The position numbers and the translations under genes are program-made. Of a stretch of 64,000 nt of DNA, positions 1 through 8,676 are shown piece after piece. The DNA is taken from the NCBI GenBank assembly GCA_944392335.1, contig CALXWJ010000012.1, positions 1-64,000 on the forward strand, given 5' to 3'. The DNA is from an uncultured Clostridia bacterium (GTDB lineage: Bacteria > Bacillota > Clostridia > UBA1381). Within the stretch, counting starts at the first letter, position 1, and each line of letters starts with the position of its first letter. Under the pieces are notes generated by a model, which did no database searches, had not been told where the DNA came from, and saw only the letters and a program-made list of their open reading frames with translations.

Positions 1-34
1 TTCTTTTCTTTCTTGCCATTTCTACATTCTCCAT
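1..34 (-). CDS. Start of an unidentified gene leaving the window
   Basis: On the minus strand an ATG at 34 opens a frame reading MENVEMARKKR before the window ends. An AGGAAG-type ribosome binding site lies a few bases upstream (about 43-50). Only 11 codons are visible, so no function can be assigned. It lies directly downstream of spoIIID on the same strand; in many clostridia the gene in that place is an MreB-like protein, but these first residues do not look like MreB. A second in-frame ATG at 19 (MARKKR) is an alternative start. Confidence 0.4.
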   Translation of the reverse strand, partial: MENVEMARKKR

Positions 35-60
35 TTTTTTCTTCCTTTCTATTTTATCAC

Positions 61-106
61 ACTTTTCAAAAAAAGAAAAGTGCATAAGTTATTTTTTTAT
101 AACTTA
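61..106 (-). terminator. Two AT-rich hairpins downstream of spoIIID
   Basis: Two perfect inverted repeats follow each other: ACTTTTC/GAAAAGT (61-67 with 75-81) and TAAGTTAT/ATAACTTA (85-92 with 99-106). The loops are A- and T-runs. They lie between the spoIIID stop and the next minus-strand gene and may terminate or attenuate spoIIID transcription. The stems are AT-rich, so the call is weak. Confidence 0.35.
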
Positions 107-168
107 CACACTTAATTTTACACCCTCGGAGTTTTTGTGTTTTTTGTATCTTTATTTATACGGTATAT

Positions 169-435
169 CTACGAATATAATTTTTTGCCGAGTTTAAGAT
201 ATTTTTCTTTTGTCGCCAATCCTCCTCTGATATGTCTTTCCGCTTTGTTTTCTTCCAAAATTTTTGAAACTTCTTTTGCTAAAGATGGATTTATCTTTAT
301 CAGCCTTTCGGTAACATCTTTATGTACCGTCGATTTGGAGATGTTAAATTTTTTGGCTGCATTGCGTACTGTAGATTTGCTGTCTATTATGTAGTGTGCA
401 AGTTCAAAAACACGCTCTTCAATATAATCCTTCAC
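169..435 (-). CDS. spoIIID: Sporulation transcriptional regulator SpoIIID
   Basis: This 88-residue protein matches the size and sequence of SpoIIID, the small helix-turn-helix regulator that acts in the mother cell between the sigma-E and sigma-K stages of sporulation. A HTH is readable at about residues 22-44 (VRNAAKKFNISKSTVHKDVT), followed by the family's basic C-terminal region containing RHIRGG and KEKYLKLGKK. The start is GTG at 435, chosen because a GAGGTG ribosome binding site sits seven bases upstream. The upstream region (470-500 on the minus strand) has a CATATATT stretch that could be a sigma-E type -10, which I regard as only suggestive. Its presence is good evidence that the organism forms endospores. 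Confidence 0.95.
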   Translation of the reverse strand: MKDYIEERVFELAHYIIDSKSTVRNAAKKFNISKSTVHKDVTERLIKINPSLAKEVSKILEENKAERHIRGGLATKEKYLKLGKKLYS

Positions 436-559
436 ATAAGTTCACCTCAAATACGTTTTTATACAATATATGAAGTGAAGCAATTTTTTATGTCATAATA
501 AATTTGTTTCAAAAAATTTTAAACAGCTTTTCAGAGGAGTATGAGTAAAAATCGTAAAG

Positions 560-1840
560 CTATTTATCAAGCTGACAGTTTGAAGTGTCATCGCAGTATA
601 TTTCTTCTCTTGAATCAGCTGCTTTAAAATTCATCTTGATATTATGTATCTTTATGCCGTCTGCATGACGAATGTAAATACCCTTTGCGGGTACGGGATC
701 AAAACGATGAAATTCGGGATAAAGTTTTCCCATTTCACGTACCTTTACCGGGATATCGCCATTGTAGCCGCCGGGAAGAGATAGGTTCATATCTGTCAGC
801 ACGATATTTTTCAATTTATTTTTGACCGTGCCTGATAGTATAATACCGCCGAGAGCTTTACCCCATATTTCCCCGTCGTAAAACCCGTGCTCGGGAGCAG
901 TAATGATATCGGCAGTGATATTGCTGATTTCTATATTTTTTATTGTGGATAAAGCTGATCTGCCCTCTTTGGCATACTCTCTGTTTCGTTCGCCGTTTGC
1001 GATAAATATCGGTCCGGTACAGTTGTTCATGACAATGTTATTGATCCTGACATTATTTACATTAGCCCCGTCGACCGGAACAATTTTAATACCGCCGCCG
1101 AAAACGTCATAGAACAGACAATCGCTGACAAATATATTTTCAAAATCACCTACCGATTCCGTTCCGATTTTAAAAGCGCCCCAGTCGGTTGAAACCCTGC
1201 AGTTTTTCACCGTTATATTTTTACATGGGAGATTTGATGTGGTTTTTATGCAAATACCGTCGTCGCCGCTTGATATATCGCAGTTTGTAACGGTGACATT
1301 TTCAGATGAATCAACATCTATCCCATCATTGTTGGCACAGTGCCTGTTGTAGATCGTTACATTGTCTATATCGATATTTTTGCTTTTGTCTATATGCAGA
1401 CACCAGGAAGGGGAGTGTTCCAGGCGTATATCTTGTATAGTAATATTTTCGCTTTTGTCTACTCTTACCAAAAAAGGACGTTCATCGCTTTTTAAATCGG
1501 GACCGTTGCCGGTTATCATTCCTTTTCCGGATATTTTTATGTTTTTAACTTCATAAAAAACAATAAGAGCTTTTCCTCTGGTTCTTCCGACTGCATCAAC
1601 AAAAGTTGAGGCAGAATGATAAACGCTGAGATCTGCTATTGCGCTGATTATGGCATTTTCCTCAAACCGTATGTCGGAATTGTCACGTATAAACAACGTA
1701 CCGGTATTGTATGTCCCAGATGATATCAATAAAGTACGGCCTTCCGTCGCACATATGTCTATGGCATTTTGGAGTGCGGCGGTATCATTCGCTTTTCCGT
1801 CACCGCGCGCACCGAAATTTTTTACGTCTGTAATATTCAT
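560..1840 (-). CDS. GH28-family polygalacturonase-like hydrolase, cytosolic
   Basis: A 426-residue right-handed beta-helix protein of the GH28 pectinase type. The N-terminus has the FGARGDGKANDT signature of the pectate-lyase/GH28 superfamily. The acidic active-site motifs are readable as NNDGID (170-175) and GDDGICIKT (192-200), which carry the catalytic aspartates of GH28. Where canonical enzymes have a Gly-His-Gly motif this protein has WGAFKIGTES (220-229), so the usual histidine is absent. GGGIKIVP later replaces the RIK motif. There is no signal peptide, so it should act on imported galacturonan or rhamnogalacturonan oligosaccharides in the cytosol. The start has a clear GGAGG six bases upstream. 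GH28 family membership is fairly sure; the exact substrate is open. Confidence 0.85.
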   Translation of the reverse strand: MNITDVKNFGARGDGKANDTAALQNAIDICATEGRTLLISSGTYNTGTLFIRDNSDIRFEENAIISAIADLSVYHSASTFVDAVGRTRGKALIVFYEVKNIKISGKGMITGNGPDLKSDERPFLVRVDKSENITIQDIRLEHSPSWCLHIDKSKNIDIDNVTIYNRHCANNDGIDVDSSENVTVTNCDISSGDDGICIKTTSNLPCKNITVKNCRVSTDWGAFKIGTESVGDFENIFVSDCLFYDVFGGGIKIVPVDGANVNNVRINNIVMNNCTGPIFIANGERNREYAKEGRSALSTIKNIEISNITADIITAPEHGFYDGEIWGKALGGIILSGTVKNKLKNIVLTDMNLSLPGGYNGDIPVKVREMGKLYPEFHRFDPVPAKGIYIRHADGIKIHNIKMNFKAADSREEIYCDDTSNCQLDK

Positions 1841-1893
1841 TTTTATCCTCCGTTACTGTTGGTTTGGCATGTGATGCCGGTATGGTAAAATAT

Positions 1894-1922
1894 ATGATAT
1901 CACATTGTTCTTATTATTTCAA
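1894..1922 (-). promoter_or_regulatory. Candidate sigma-A promoter for the GH28 gene
   Basis: On the minus strand TTGAAA (1922-1917) and TATCAT (1899-1894) are separated by 17 bases, upstream of the GH28 start at 1840. A short inverted repeat GGCAT/ATGCC (1866-1878) lies between this promoter and the ribosome binding site and could be a regulator site. Based on consensus match only. Confidence 0.45.
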
Positions 1923-1979
1923 TAGTTTTATATAAGAAATACAAATTATATCAAAAATCCGCAAAACGGCGGAGCAATT

Positions 1980-3281
1980 TCATATATTTGCATCACCTGT
2001 TGCGGGATTATCGATCAATTTCCCGTTTTCTTCAAACCGTGAGCCGTGGCACGGACAATCCCAGCTGTGTTCCAAACGGTTCCGTTTTAGAGTGCATCCG
2101 AGATGGGGACAGCGTTTTGTGCTTGGAGTAAGAAGGCTTGCGGTTGTTTCAAAAATATTTATAAAAAGCTGTTCTTTTAATATGCTTCTTTGGGGTGAAA
2201 ACACGTCTGAAAAATCATTTTTCTTTCCGCGAACCATATCGCAAAGCAAGATCGCAGAAACCATAGAGGAGGTAATGCCCCATTTGTTAAACCCCGATGC
2301 GGTAAATAGATCCGGCGTGTTTTTCGAATATTGACCTATATAAGGTATCCCGTCAAGACTCATACAGTCCTGCGCGGACCATTGATATTTTAAATTGGCT
2401 TTTGGATAGTATTTTTGCGTTAAATTATTTATCTCATTCCAATTGCCGCCGTATTTACCGGTACGGTGGCCGCCCCCGCCTATCAATAACAGGTTTTTGT
2501 AATTCCTAAATGACATTCCTTTTTCGTCCTCGTCAACATATATACCATTTAAGCTTTGAGCATTTTCAAATGCCGATACATATGAACGGTGCTGATATAA
2601 TTTTAAAAAATAATTCCCGTGCTTGTTTATGAAAGGAAAGTGGGTAGCAACGATTATTTTTTCGGCATTGATTTTTGCGTTGCCACAATAGGCAGTATGA
2701 GGTGCAATATCTCGGATAAAGGTATTTTCGTATATTTTAAGATTTCGTGATATTTCGGCTATAAATTTCTGCGCGTTAAATTGTGCCTGATCCGGGAAAC
2801 AAACCGCGCCCTCCACTTTAAACGGCAATTCTGTTGTATCGTAGAATTTTGCACGAAATCCCAAAGAATTAACAGCGTTTACTTCGTTTTCAATTATTTT
2901 TCTGTCCCTGACCGAATAGACATATGAATCTTTTTTCTCATAATCGCAGTTAATACTTTTACATAATTTCTCGTAAATATCTGCTGCTTTTTTGTTTATC
3001 ATAAGATATTTTTGAGCCGCTTCTTTCCCGTAACAGCGAATTATTTTATCGTATATCAGCCCATGCTGAAACGTTATTTTTGCGGTGGTGTTTTTCGTTG
3101 TACCCGATGCGATCTTATCCCCCTCAACAAGTATATAATCAATTCCCGATCGATCGAAAAAGTATGCGCACAGTAAGCCGCAAAGACCTCCGCCTATAAT
3201 TAAAACATCGGTTTTTGTATTCTTTTCAAGCTGCTCAAAGGACGCTAAATTTGTGCTGTCCGACCATACAGATTTTTTCAT
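1980..3281 (-). CDS. FAD-dependent oxidoreductase with C-terminal Rieske domain
   Basis: The N-terminus holds a DAO-type FAD-binding motif (DVLIIGGGLCGLL, Gly residues 30-35), followed by an amine/glycine-oxidase-like body. The last 43 residues are a Rieske 2Fe-2S centre with C391-P-H393 and C409-P-C411-H412. This FAD plus Rieske architecture is common in Firmicutes and is annotated as an FAD-dependent oxidoreductase of unknown substrate; the Rieske centre would pass electrons to or from the flavin. A longer reading from 3299 exists, but the ATG at 3281 has a GGAGG six bases upstream and is preferred (433 residues). The protein is cytosolic. It appears to be a single-gene unit facing away from the GH88 gene. 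Confidence 0.85.
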   Translation of the reverse strand: MKKSVWSDSTNLASFEQLEKNTKTDVLIIGGGLCGLLCAYFFDRSGIDYILVEGDKIASGTTKNTTAKITFQHGLIYDKIIRCYGKEAAQKYLMINKKAADIYEKLCKSINCDYEKKDSYVYSVRDRKIIENEVNAVNSLGFRAKFYDTTELPFKVEGAVCFPDQAQFNAQKFIAEISRNLKIYENTFIRDIAPHTAYCGNAKINAEKIIVATHFPFINKHGNYFLKLYQHRSYVSAFENAQSLNGIYVDEDEKGMSFRNYKNLLLIGGGGHRTGKYGGNWNEINNLTQKYYPKANLKYQWSAQDCMSLDGIPYIGQYSKNTPDLFTASGFNKWGITSSMVSAILLCDMVRGKKNDFSDVFSPQRSILKEQLFINIFETTASLLTPSTKRCPHLGCTLKRNRLEHSWDCPCHGSRFEENGKLIDNPATGDANI

Positions 3282-3356
3282 AATAATCCTCCGTTTCATA
3301 AAATATCTTTTGTATAGTATAACCGATTAATTATAAAAAAAAAGCATGTAAATGTA

Positions 3357-3423
3357 CCCTAAGCAAAGATGTTTATCGATGTTCCATCGTTTTCAAGCTT
3401 CATTTTAAACAAGCCTGTTGAAG
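3357..3423 (+). repeat. Internally deleted copy of the dispersed intergenic repeat (copy I)
   Basis: The left end (CCCTAAGCAAAGATGT, from 3357) matches the left end of copy G, and the right end (ACAAGCCTGTTGAAG, 3409-3423) resembles the conserved ACAAGCCCTTATTGAAG end. The middle hairpins are gone or unrecognisable. It lies about 175 bases upstream of full copy A in the same 527-base gap (3282-3808), which otherwise holds only AT-rich sequence and the presumed GH88 promoter region. Confidence 0.5.
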
Positions 3424-3598
3424 CGTTGCTCCGATTTGAAAATCTGAATAAAAATAATTTAAATTTCCCTTTTATTTTGTCGGTAATGTAAAAAAAAGGA
3501 TAAGTACAAAATTAAAGATTGACCGATAAATATTTCTATGATATATTAGTGATATGTGATAAAAAGTATCTATTAAATTTTTGATTTATTATATTTAT

Positions 3599-3741
3599 AA
3601 CTGCACACATGTTGTCACCCGCCGTAATCGGCGGCGGGTTGTATGTTTATAAGCAGTGAGAGCGCAATCTCCCGATGATTACAACGCAAGCTTTGCCTGC
3701 GCTATTGTCTTCGTTTAATGACGGGATAAACCCTTATTGAA
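3599..3741 (+). repeat. Dispersed structured intergenic repeat (copy A)
   Basis: A full 143-base copy that starts AACTGCACACATGTTGT and ends CCCTTATTGAA. Hairpin 1 is CCCGCCG/CGGCGGG (about 3618-3638). The hairpin 2 region begins with GTGAGAG, and the right-hand hairpin pairs TTGTC with GATAA, where other copies have TTGTCC/GGACAA. It sits between a minus-strand oxidoreductase and the plus-strand GH88 gene, ending about 70 bases before the GH88 start. Confidence 0.85.
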
Positions 3742-3808
3742 TAGACATGTTAGAAAATTTAAAACTGCGAAAGGAGACTTATGATATTCTTATCATAAAA
3801 TTATAAAA

Positions 3809-4987
3809 ATGAATGATTTAACTAAAATACTTGAAATATGCCGTAAAAAGGCAGATATTCATACAGAAAATTATAACGGGAGACCGTTTGAATACGCGGC
3901 ATGCGAGCATGGTTCTTATGAAAAGGAAAGCAGCAGATTGGATCTTTATGAAATGACCAATTGGATGTCGTCATTTGTTACCGGTCTTGCGCCCATACAT
4001 TTTTGGATCTCTAAAGATACAAAATATATAAAGTGGGCGAATCAATTTAAAACCTATTATCATGATAAGGTATTTGAGCATTATATGAATACGATGCATG
4101 ATATAGGTTTTTTGTACTCTCCTTACAGTGTTGCGATGTATAATCTGACGGGAGATGAAGATCATAAAAGGACCGCGATAAAGGCGGCTGATGAATTGCT
4201 TAAAAGATTTGATATAAAGGGAAGATATATCGATGCATGGAACAGTATGGCAGAGGATGATAGAACCGGACGTGCGATTATAGACTGTATGATGAATGTT
4301 TCTTTGCTGCTGTGGGCATGGAAACAGACCTCGCATACTATGTACAAAGATGTTGCCGTGGCACATATCGAAACAACAAAAAAATATTTTATCCGTGATG
4401 ATTACTCAGTTGCACATTCATATTTGTTTGACAGAAAGACAGGCAAGGTCATAAAAGAGGACAATGACTGCGGCTATTCAAACGGTTCGCACTGGGCAAG
4501 AGGAACAGCCTGGGCAGTTTATGGTTTTGCAATTGCGGCAAGATACCTTGAAAGTGAAGAATATTATAATACTGCAGTTAATATAGCAAAAAAATACATA
4601 TCCGAACTCCCTAAAGACGAGTATATCCCAATTTGGGATTTCAGACTCCCTGAAGAATATCCTGCAAAGTATTGCGGAAAAAATGCAGTACCGGACTGGG
4701 ATGAAACAGATGCAAAAAATAAAGAATTTGCAGTTGATACATCTGCTGCCGCAATTATGTCCTGCGGAATGTATGAGCTTAACGGAATAAAAGAAAATGC
4801 TGAATTTAAAGATTTTGCGGACAAGACAATAGATGTATTGTGTGATGAAAAATATTTTGATTATGATGTTAATCATACGGGAATATTAAAAAGGCAAAAT
4901 GGAAATATGACATACACCACATTCGGAGATTATTTCTTTACCGAAGCTGTTGCAAGAAAGCTTTATAATTTGCCGGTATGTTGGTAA
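3809..4987 (+). CDS. GH88 unsaturated glucuronyl hydrolase
   Basis: A 392-residue (alpha/alpha)6-barrel protein of GH88, which hydrolyses the 4,5-unsaturated uronic acid left at the non-reducing end of oligosaccharides by polysaccharide lyases. The two expected aspartates are visible in HDIGF (D98) and IIDCMMN (D159), and GH88-type segments occur at SNGSHWARGTAW (224-235) and DTSAAAI. There is no signal peptide, so it should act on imported disaccharides. The annotated ATG at 3809 has no close ribosome binding site. A strong AAAGGAG (about 3771-3777) instead precedes a five-codon ORF (MIFLS, 3781-3798) ending 10 bases before this start. The related family GH105 is a less likely assignment. 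The pyridoxamine kinase gene follows after 23 bases. Confidence 0.85.
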   Translation: MNDLTKILEICRKKADIHTENYNGRPFEYAACEHGSYEKESSRLDLYEMTNWMSSFVTGLAPIHFWISKDTKYIKWANQFKTYYHDKVFEHYMNTMHDIGFLYSPYSVAMYNLTGDEDHKRTAIKAADELLKRFDIKGRYIDAWNSMAEDDRTGRAIIDCMMNVSLLLWAWKQTSHTMYKDVAVAHIETTKKYFIRDDYSVAHSYLFDRKTGKVIKEDNDCGYSNGSHWARGTAWAVYGFAIAARYLESEEYYNTAVNIAKKYISELPKDEYIPIWDFRLPEEYPAKYCGKNAVPDWDETDAKNKEFAVDTSAAAIMSCGMYELNGIKENAEFKDFADKTIDVLCDEKYFDYDVNHTGILKRQNGNMTYTTFGDYFFTEAVARKLYNLPVCW

Positions 4988-5010
4988 AAAAGAAGAAGAG
5001 GGATGAAGTT

Positions 5011-5844
5011 ATGAAAAGAATTATTACAATACAAGATATATCATGTGTAGGAAAATGTTCACTTACCGTTGCACTTCCTATTATTTCCGCGGCAGGAGTT
5101 GAAACGGCCGTTTTACCTACAGCTGTGTTATCAACACATACAGCATTTCCTAAATTTACATTCCATGACCTGACTGATGAAATACAACCGATTGCAGATA
5201 CCTTTGAAGAGCTCGGAATAGATTTTGATGCTATATATACGGGATATCTGGGATCTTTTGAACAATTGGAGCTTGTTGATACATTTATTAAGAAATTCAA
5301 AACAGAAAAAACTTCTGTGTTCATTGATCCGGTAATGGCAGATAACGGGCAGCTGTATAAAGGCTTTTCGCAGCAGTTTGCCGATAAGATGACAGAGCTT
5401 TGCAAAAATGCCGATCTGATTTTACCGAATCTTACCGAAGCGTCATATATGCTGCATATTCCGTACAGGGAGGAATATGATGAAGAGTATATAAAGGACG
5501 TACTCGTTAAACTGACCGATCTGGGGATAAAAAAAGCCGCTCTTACCGGTATTGGATTTGAGAGTGATAAAATAGGCGTTTATTTATATGATTCCGATAC
5601 AAAGGAATTTTTCAGTTATTTCAATGAAAAATTACCGGTACTCTTTCACGGGACGGGTGATGTTTTTGCATCCGCGGCTCTCGGAGCATATATGCGTGGC
5701 TTGAGTATTGCCGAATCGCTGATCGTTGCTGTTGATTATACATTGGAGACCATAAAATGCACAGTTGCCGACAAAGATCACAGAACATACGGGGTCAATT
5801 TTGAAGAAGCATTGCCGATGCTGATCGAAAGATTAAAAAAATAA
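5011..5844 (+). CDS. pdxY: Pyridoxamine/pyridoxal kinase, PfkB-like
   Basis: A 277-residue ribokinase-superfamily protein that would phosphorylate pyridoxamine or pyridoxal in vitamin B6 salvage. It opens with IITIQDISCVGKCSLTVALP, the family N-terminus of clostridial pyridoxamine kinases. DPVMADNGQLY (about residues 110-120) and the C-terminal FHGTGDVFASA, with the GTGD anion hole and catalytic aspartate, are clear. The upstream frame is open to 4978, but ATG 5011 has a GAGGG site upstream and gives the family start. It is probably cotranscribed with GH88. The link between B6 salvage and uronate hydrolysis is not obvious and may be coincidental. Confidence 0.88.
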   Translation: MKRIITIQDISCVGKCSLTVALPIISAAGVETAVLPTAVLSTHTAFPKFTFHDLTDEIQPIADTFEELGIDFDAIYTGYLGSFEQLELVDTFIKKFKTEKTSVFIDPVMADNGQLYKGFSQQFADKMTELCKNADLILPNLTEASYMLHIPYREEYDEEYIKDVLVKLTDLGIKKAALTGIGFESDKIGVYLYDSDTKEFFSYFNEKLPVLFHGTGDVFASAALGAYMRGLSIAESLIVAVDYTLETIKCTVADKDHRTYGVNFEEALPMLIERLKK

Positions 5845-5872
5845 AAACGGACTATAAGTTATAAATAAAAAT

Positions 5873-5957
5873 AAGGTGCAGGAATTACAGATATGTCCCC
5901 CGCCGCCGGCAGGCAGCGCGGGACAAATTGTGTGCCGCTATAAGATCCCTGCACCTT
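5873..5957 (+). other. GC-rich nested inverted repeat between convergent genes
   Basis: An outer perfect 10-base stem AAGGTGCAGG/CCTGCACCTT (5873-5882 with 5948-5957) encloses an inner TGTCCC/GGGACA stem (5894-5899 with 5920-5925) around a GC-rich GCCGCCGGCAGGC core. It lies between convergent pdxY and ppa and is far more GC-rich than its surroundings. It could be a bidirectional terminator or a small structured RNA. No poly-U tail is obvious on the plus strand, and I recognise no known RNA family. Confidence 0.5.
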
Positions 5958-6035
5958 TGTCAGATATATATTTGCCGGAATAAAAGGGTAAAGATACTGT
6001 TAAGATTGCCGGTATCTCGTGACGGTAAAATATTT

Positions 6036-6566
6036 TCATCCAAATAAGACCTTGTATTTTTGTATGCAGTCCGCAATGATATGCTCGGCGTCGATACGGC
6101 CGAGAGCTTCGCTTACCACCGTTTCTTTTCCCTCCAGAGATTTGTAAACCTCAAAGAAATGTGAAATTTCGGTGAAGGTATGGGAAGCTAACTGGGAAAT
6201 ATCGGTATAACATGTAAGGGAAGGATCATTAAACGGGATGGCAATGATTTTTTCATCCCGCATGTCATTGTCGATCATGTTTATTACGCCGATGGGATAG
6301 CAGCGGACAAGTGTCATGGGAACGATTGATTCCTGACAAAGGACCAATACATCAAGGGGATCGTTATCCGCGGCATAGGTTCTCGGAATAAAACCATAAT
6401 TTGCAGGATAGTGTGTAGAGGTATAAAGAACTCTGTCAAGGTACAAAAGACCTGTTTCTTTATCCATTTCGTATTTGTTTTTCCCGCCTTTCGGGATTTC
6501 GATACAAGCCACGAAATCTGACGGAGAAATTCTTTTGGGATCGATATCATGCCATATGTTGCTCAT
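6036..6566 (-). CDS. ppa: Family I inorganic pyrophosphatase
   Basis: This 176-residue soluble enzyme hydrolyses pyrophosphate to orthophosphate and so pulls biosynthetic reactions forward. Family I markers are EIPKGGKNKYEMDKETG (about 23-39), HYPANYGFIPRT (52-63) and the metal-binding NDPLDVLV, followed by IPFNDPS. The length fits the family. The start at 6566 has an AAAGGCGG ribosome binding site. It is transcribed alone on the minus strand, convergent with pdxY. Confidence 0.95.
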   Translation of the reverse strand: MSNIWHDIDPKRISPSDFVACIEIPKGGKNKYEMDKETGLLYLDRVLYTSTHYPANYGFIPRTYAADNDPLDVLVLCQESIVPMTLVRCYPIGVINMIDNDMRDEKIIAIPFNDPSLTCYTDISQLASHTFTEISHFFEVYKSLEGKETVVSEALGRIDAEHIIADCIQKYKVLFG

Positions 6567-6797
6567 TTGTATACCGCCTTTCTGTTTAAAGTATATTTAA
6601 TAATGGAGTAAAGCCCCGCCATTTGATGTTTTTGGCAAAAGACCGTATTATTGATGAAAAAAGAAGCAAAGCCTGTTGCCAAAGGATAGGGAGGGGTTTT
6701 ATGTATTATAACACAAACGGCTCGATTTGTAAATCTTAAAGTATATTTTTCCGAAAAAATAAAAAAATATTTACATAATATAAACATTTGATATATT

Positions 6798-7547
6798 TTA
6801 ACTTTTTATTTGCTTTCCTGTTGCGTCTATGATATAGTTATCTTTGTATATAAGATCGGAAACGGTGCAAAGAGAAAATTTACCGGAAAGTTCTGAAACT
6901 ATTTTGGGAAGTATTTTTGCGGTATTGTCGGTGCCCGAGTGCATAAGGATTATACTTCCGTTTTTCGTTTTTGACATAACACGGTCATATATATCATTTT
7001 GTGACGCGTCGCCGTAATCTATACTGTCGACAGACCATTGGATATAATATCGGCCGCTTTCATCGCATGCTTGTATGACATTATCGTTATATTCGCCGTA
7101 GGCCGCTCGGAACAGGATGGGTTTGATACCGGTAGTGGATAAAAGAATATCATCGCATTTTTCAATGTCGGAAAGGATCTTTTCCTTGCTCCAGCCGCTG
7201 TAATGATCATGGGCATAGGAATGATTTGCAATTTCATGACCGTTGTCGGCAATAAGCTTAACGCTGTCCGGATACTTTTGCGCCCATTCTCCTACAATAA
7301 AAAATGTTGATTTTACACCGTATGCATCGAGGGTATTTAAAATACTGTCTATATCATCGTCATTCCAGGCGCAGTTAAAGGTAAGTGCGATTTTATTGTC
7401 ATTCCTCTCAACGGAGTATATCGGTACTTCTCTGTTCCCGACCCTAAATACCGAGATCACGCCGTTTGACGCCGCGAATATCGCAATTGCAAGCAATCCG
7501 GCTATGGCTATGTATAAATGTTTGCTTTTCAATACAAAAAATTTCAT
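6798..7547 (-). CDS. PdaB-like polysaccharide deacetylase, membrane-anchored
   Basis: A 249-residue NodB-domain protein preceded by one N-terminal membrane segment (about residues 10-28). It resembles the sporulation deacetylase PdaB group, which acts on cell-wall or cortex peptidoglycan. The metal-binding motif 2 reads NHSYAHDH and motif 3 RAAYGEYN. The first motif reads TFNCAWNDDD where most NodB enzymes have an Asp after TF, so the catalytic-base position seems to be Asn. ATG 7547 is preferred over the longer frame because of an AAAGGTGG site just upstream. It is divergent from the aldo/keto reductase, with about 95 bases between the starts. Confidence 0.82.
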   Translation of the reverse strand: MKFFVLKSKHLYIAIAGLLAIAIFAASNGVISVFRVGNREVPIYSVERNDNKIALTFNCAWNDDDIDSILNTLDAYGVKSTFFIVGEWAQKYPDSVKLIADNGHEIANHSYAHDHYSGWSKEKILSDIEKCDDILLSTTGIKPILFRAAYGEYNDNVIQACDESGRYYIQWSVDSIDYGDASQNDIYDRVMSKTKNGSIILMHSGTDNTAKILPKIVSELSGKFSLCTVSDLIYKDNYIIDATGKQIKS

Positions 7548-7642
7548 ATTATACCACCTTTCAAAGCTATGGTAAAGGATATGTTTAAAAAAAAAAGAAT
7601 ATGAATAGACATTTAAATAAAAATACGAAGGGAGCAATAAAT

Positions 7643-8662
7643 ATGTCATATGTTACATTGGGAAGTACGGGAATAAGGGTTATAAAAAACGGTTTCGGCG
7701 CTTTGCCGATCCAGAGGACCGAAACAGAAGACGCCGTTAAAATTTTGAGACGTGCCTATGAAGGCGGGATAAGGTTTTTTGATACTGCAAGATTTTATAC
7801 CGACAGCGAAGAAAAGCTCGGACTCGCGTTTTCCGGTATAAGAGAAAATATATTTATAGCTTCAAAAACCGGCGCTTCTACCGTTGAGGGCTTCAACAAG
7901 GATTTAGAGACAACTTTAAATAACTTAAAAACAGATTATCTTGATCTGTATCAGTTTCATAATCTGCCCTTTGTTCCCAAGCCGGGAGATGAGCTGTATT
8001 CTGCCATGGAAAAGGCAAAAAAAGAAGGTAAAATCCGCCATATCGGAATGACCAATCATAGACTTAACCTTGCGTGGGAGATTATAGAGTGCGGCGGATA
8101 TGAAACCTTGCAGTTCCCCTTTTCGTATCTTGCAGGAGAACAGGAAATAGAGCTTGTTAATGCCTGTAAAGAAAAAAACATGGGCTTTATCGCGATGAAA
8201 GCATTATCGGGAGGGCTTATAACAAACTCGAAAGCCGCGTATGCATATCTTGATCAATTTGATAATGTTCTTCCTATTTGGGGGATACAGAGAATGGATG
8301 AACTGGAGGAATTTTTATTCTATAATGAAAATCCGCCCGAAATGACGGATGAAATAATGAAAGTCATAGAAAAGGACAGAGAAGAGCTGTCGGGAGATTT
8401 TTGCAGAGGCTGTGGGTATTGTATGCCGTGTCCTGTGGGGATTGAAATAAATAATATGGCAAGAATGTCGCTGCTTTTGCGCCGTTCCCCGTCTCAGCTC
8501 CAGCTGACTGAAGAAATGCAGAAAAAAATGAAAAAGGTAGAGGATTGCCTTAACTGCGGACAATGTAAAAGTAAGTGTCCTTACGGATTGGATACACCCT
8601 CACTTCTCAAAAAGAATTATGAGGATTACATGAATGTCCTGAACGGAAAAGCTAAGGTATGA
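7643..8662 (+). CDS. Aldo/keto reductase with C-terminal 4Fe-4S domain
   Basis: A 339-residue protein with a TIM-barrel aldo/keto reductase fused to a ferredoxin-like tail. The catalytic tetrad is readable as D47, Y52, K75 and H106. The tail carries two cysteine clusters, CRGCGYCMPCP and CLNCGQCKSKCP, expected to bind [4Fe-4S] centres. Such fused reductases are common in anaerobes and probably couple NAD(P)H with ferredoxin or another electron carrier; the physiological substrate is unknown. ATG 7643 with GGGAG nine bases upstream is a better start than the ATG at 7601. The LrgA/LrgB pair follows within 15 bases. Confidence 0.9.
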   Translation: MSYVTLGSTGIRVIKNGFGALPIQRTETEDAVKILRRAYEGGIRFFDTARFYTDSEEKLGLAFSGIRENIFIASKTGASTVEGFNKDLETTLNNLKTDYLDLYQFHNLPFVPKPGDELYSAMEKAKKEGKIRHIGMTNHRLNLAWEIIECGGYETLQFPFSYLAGEQEIELVNACKEKNMGFIAMKALSGGLITNSKAAYAYLDQFDNVLPIWGIQRMDELEEFLFYNENPPEMTDEIMKVIEKDREELSGDFCRGCGYCMPCPVGIEINNMARMSLLLRRSPSQLQLTEEMQKKMKKVEDCLNCGQCKSKCPYGLDTPSLLKKNYEDYMNVLNGKAKV

Positions 8663-8676
8663 CTTTGTAGGTGAGT

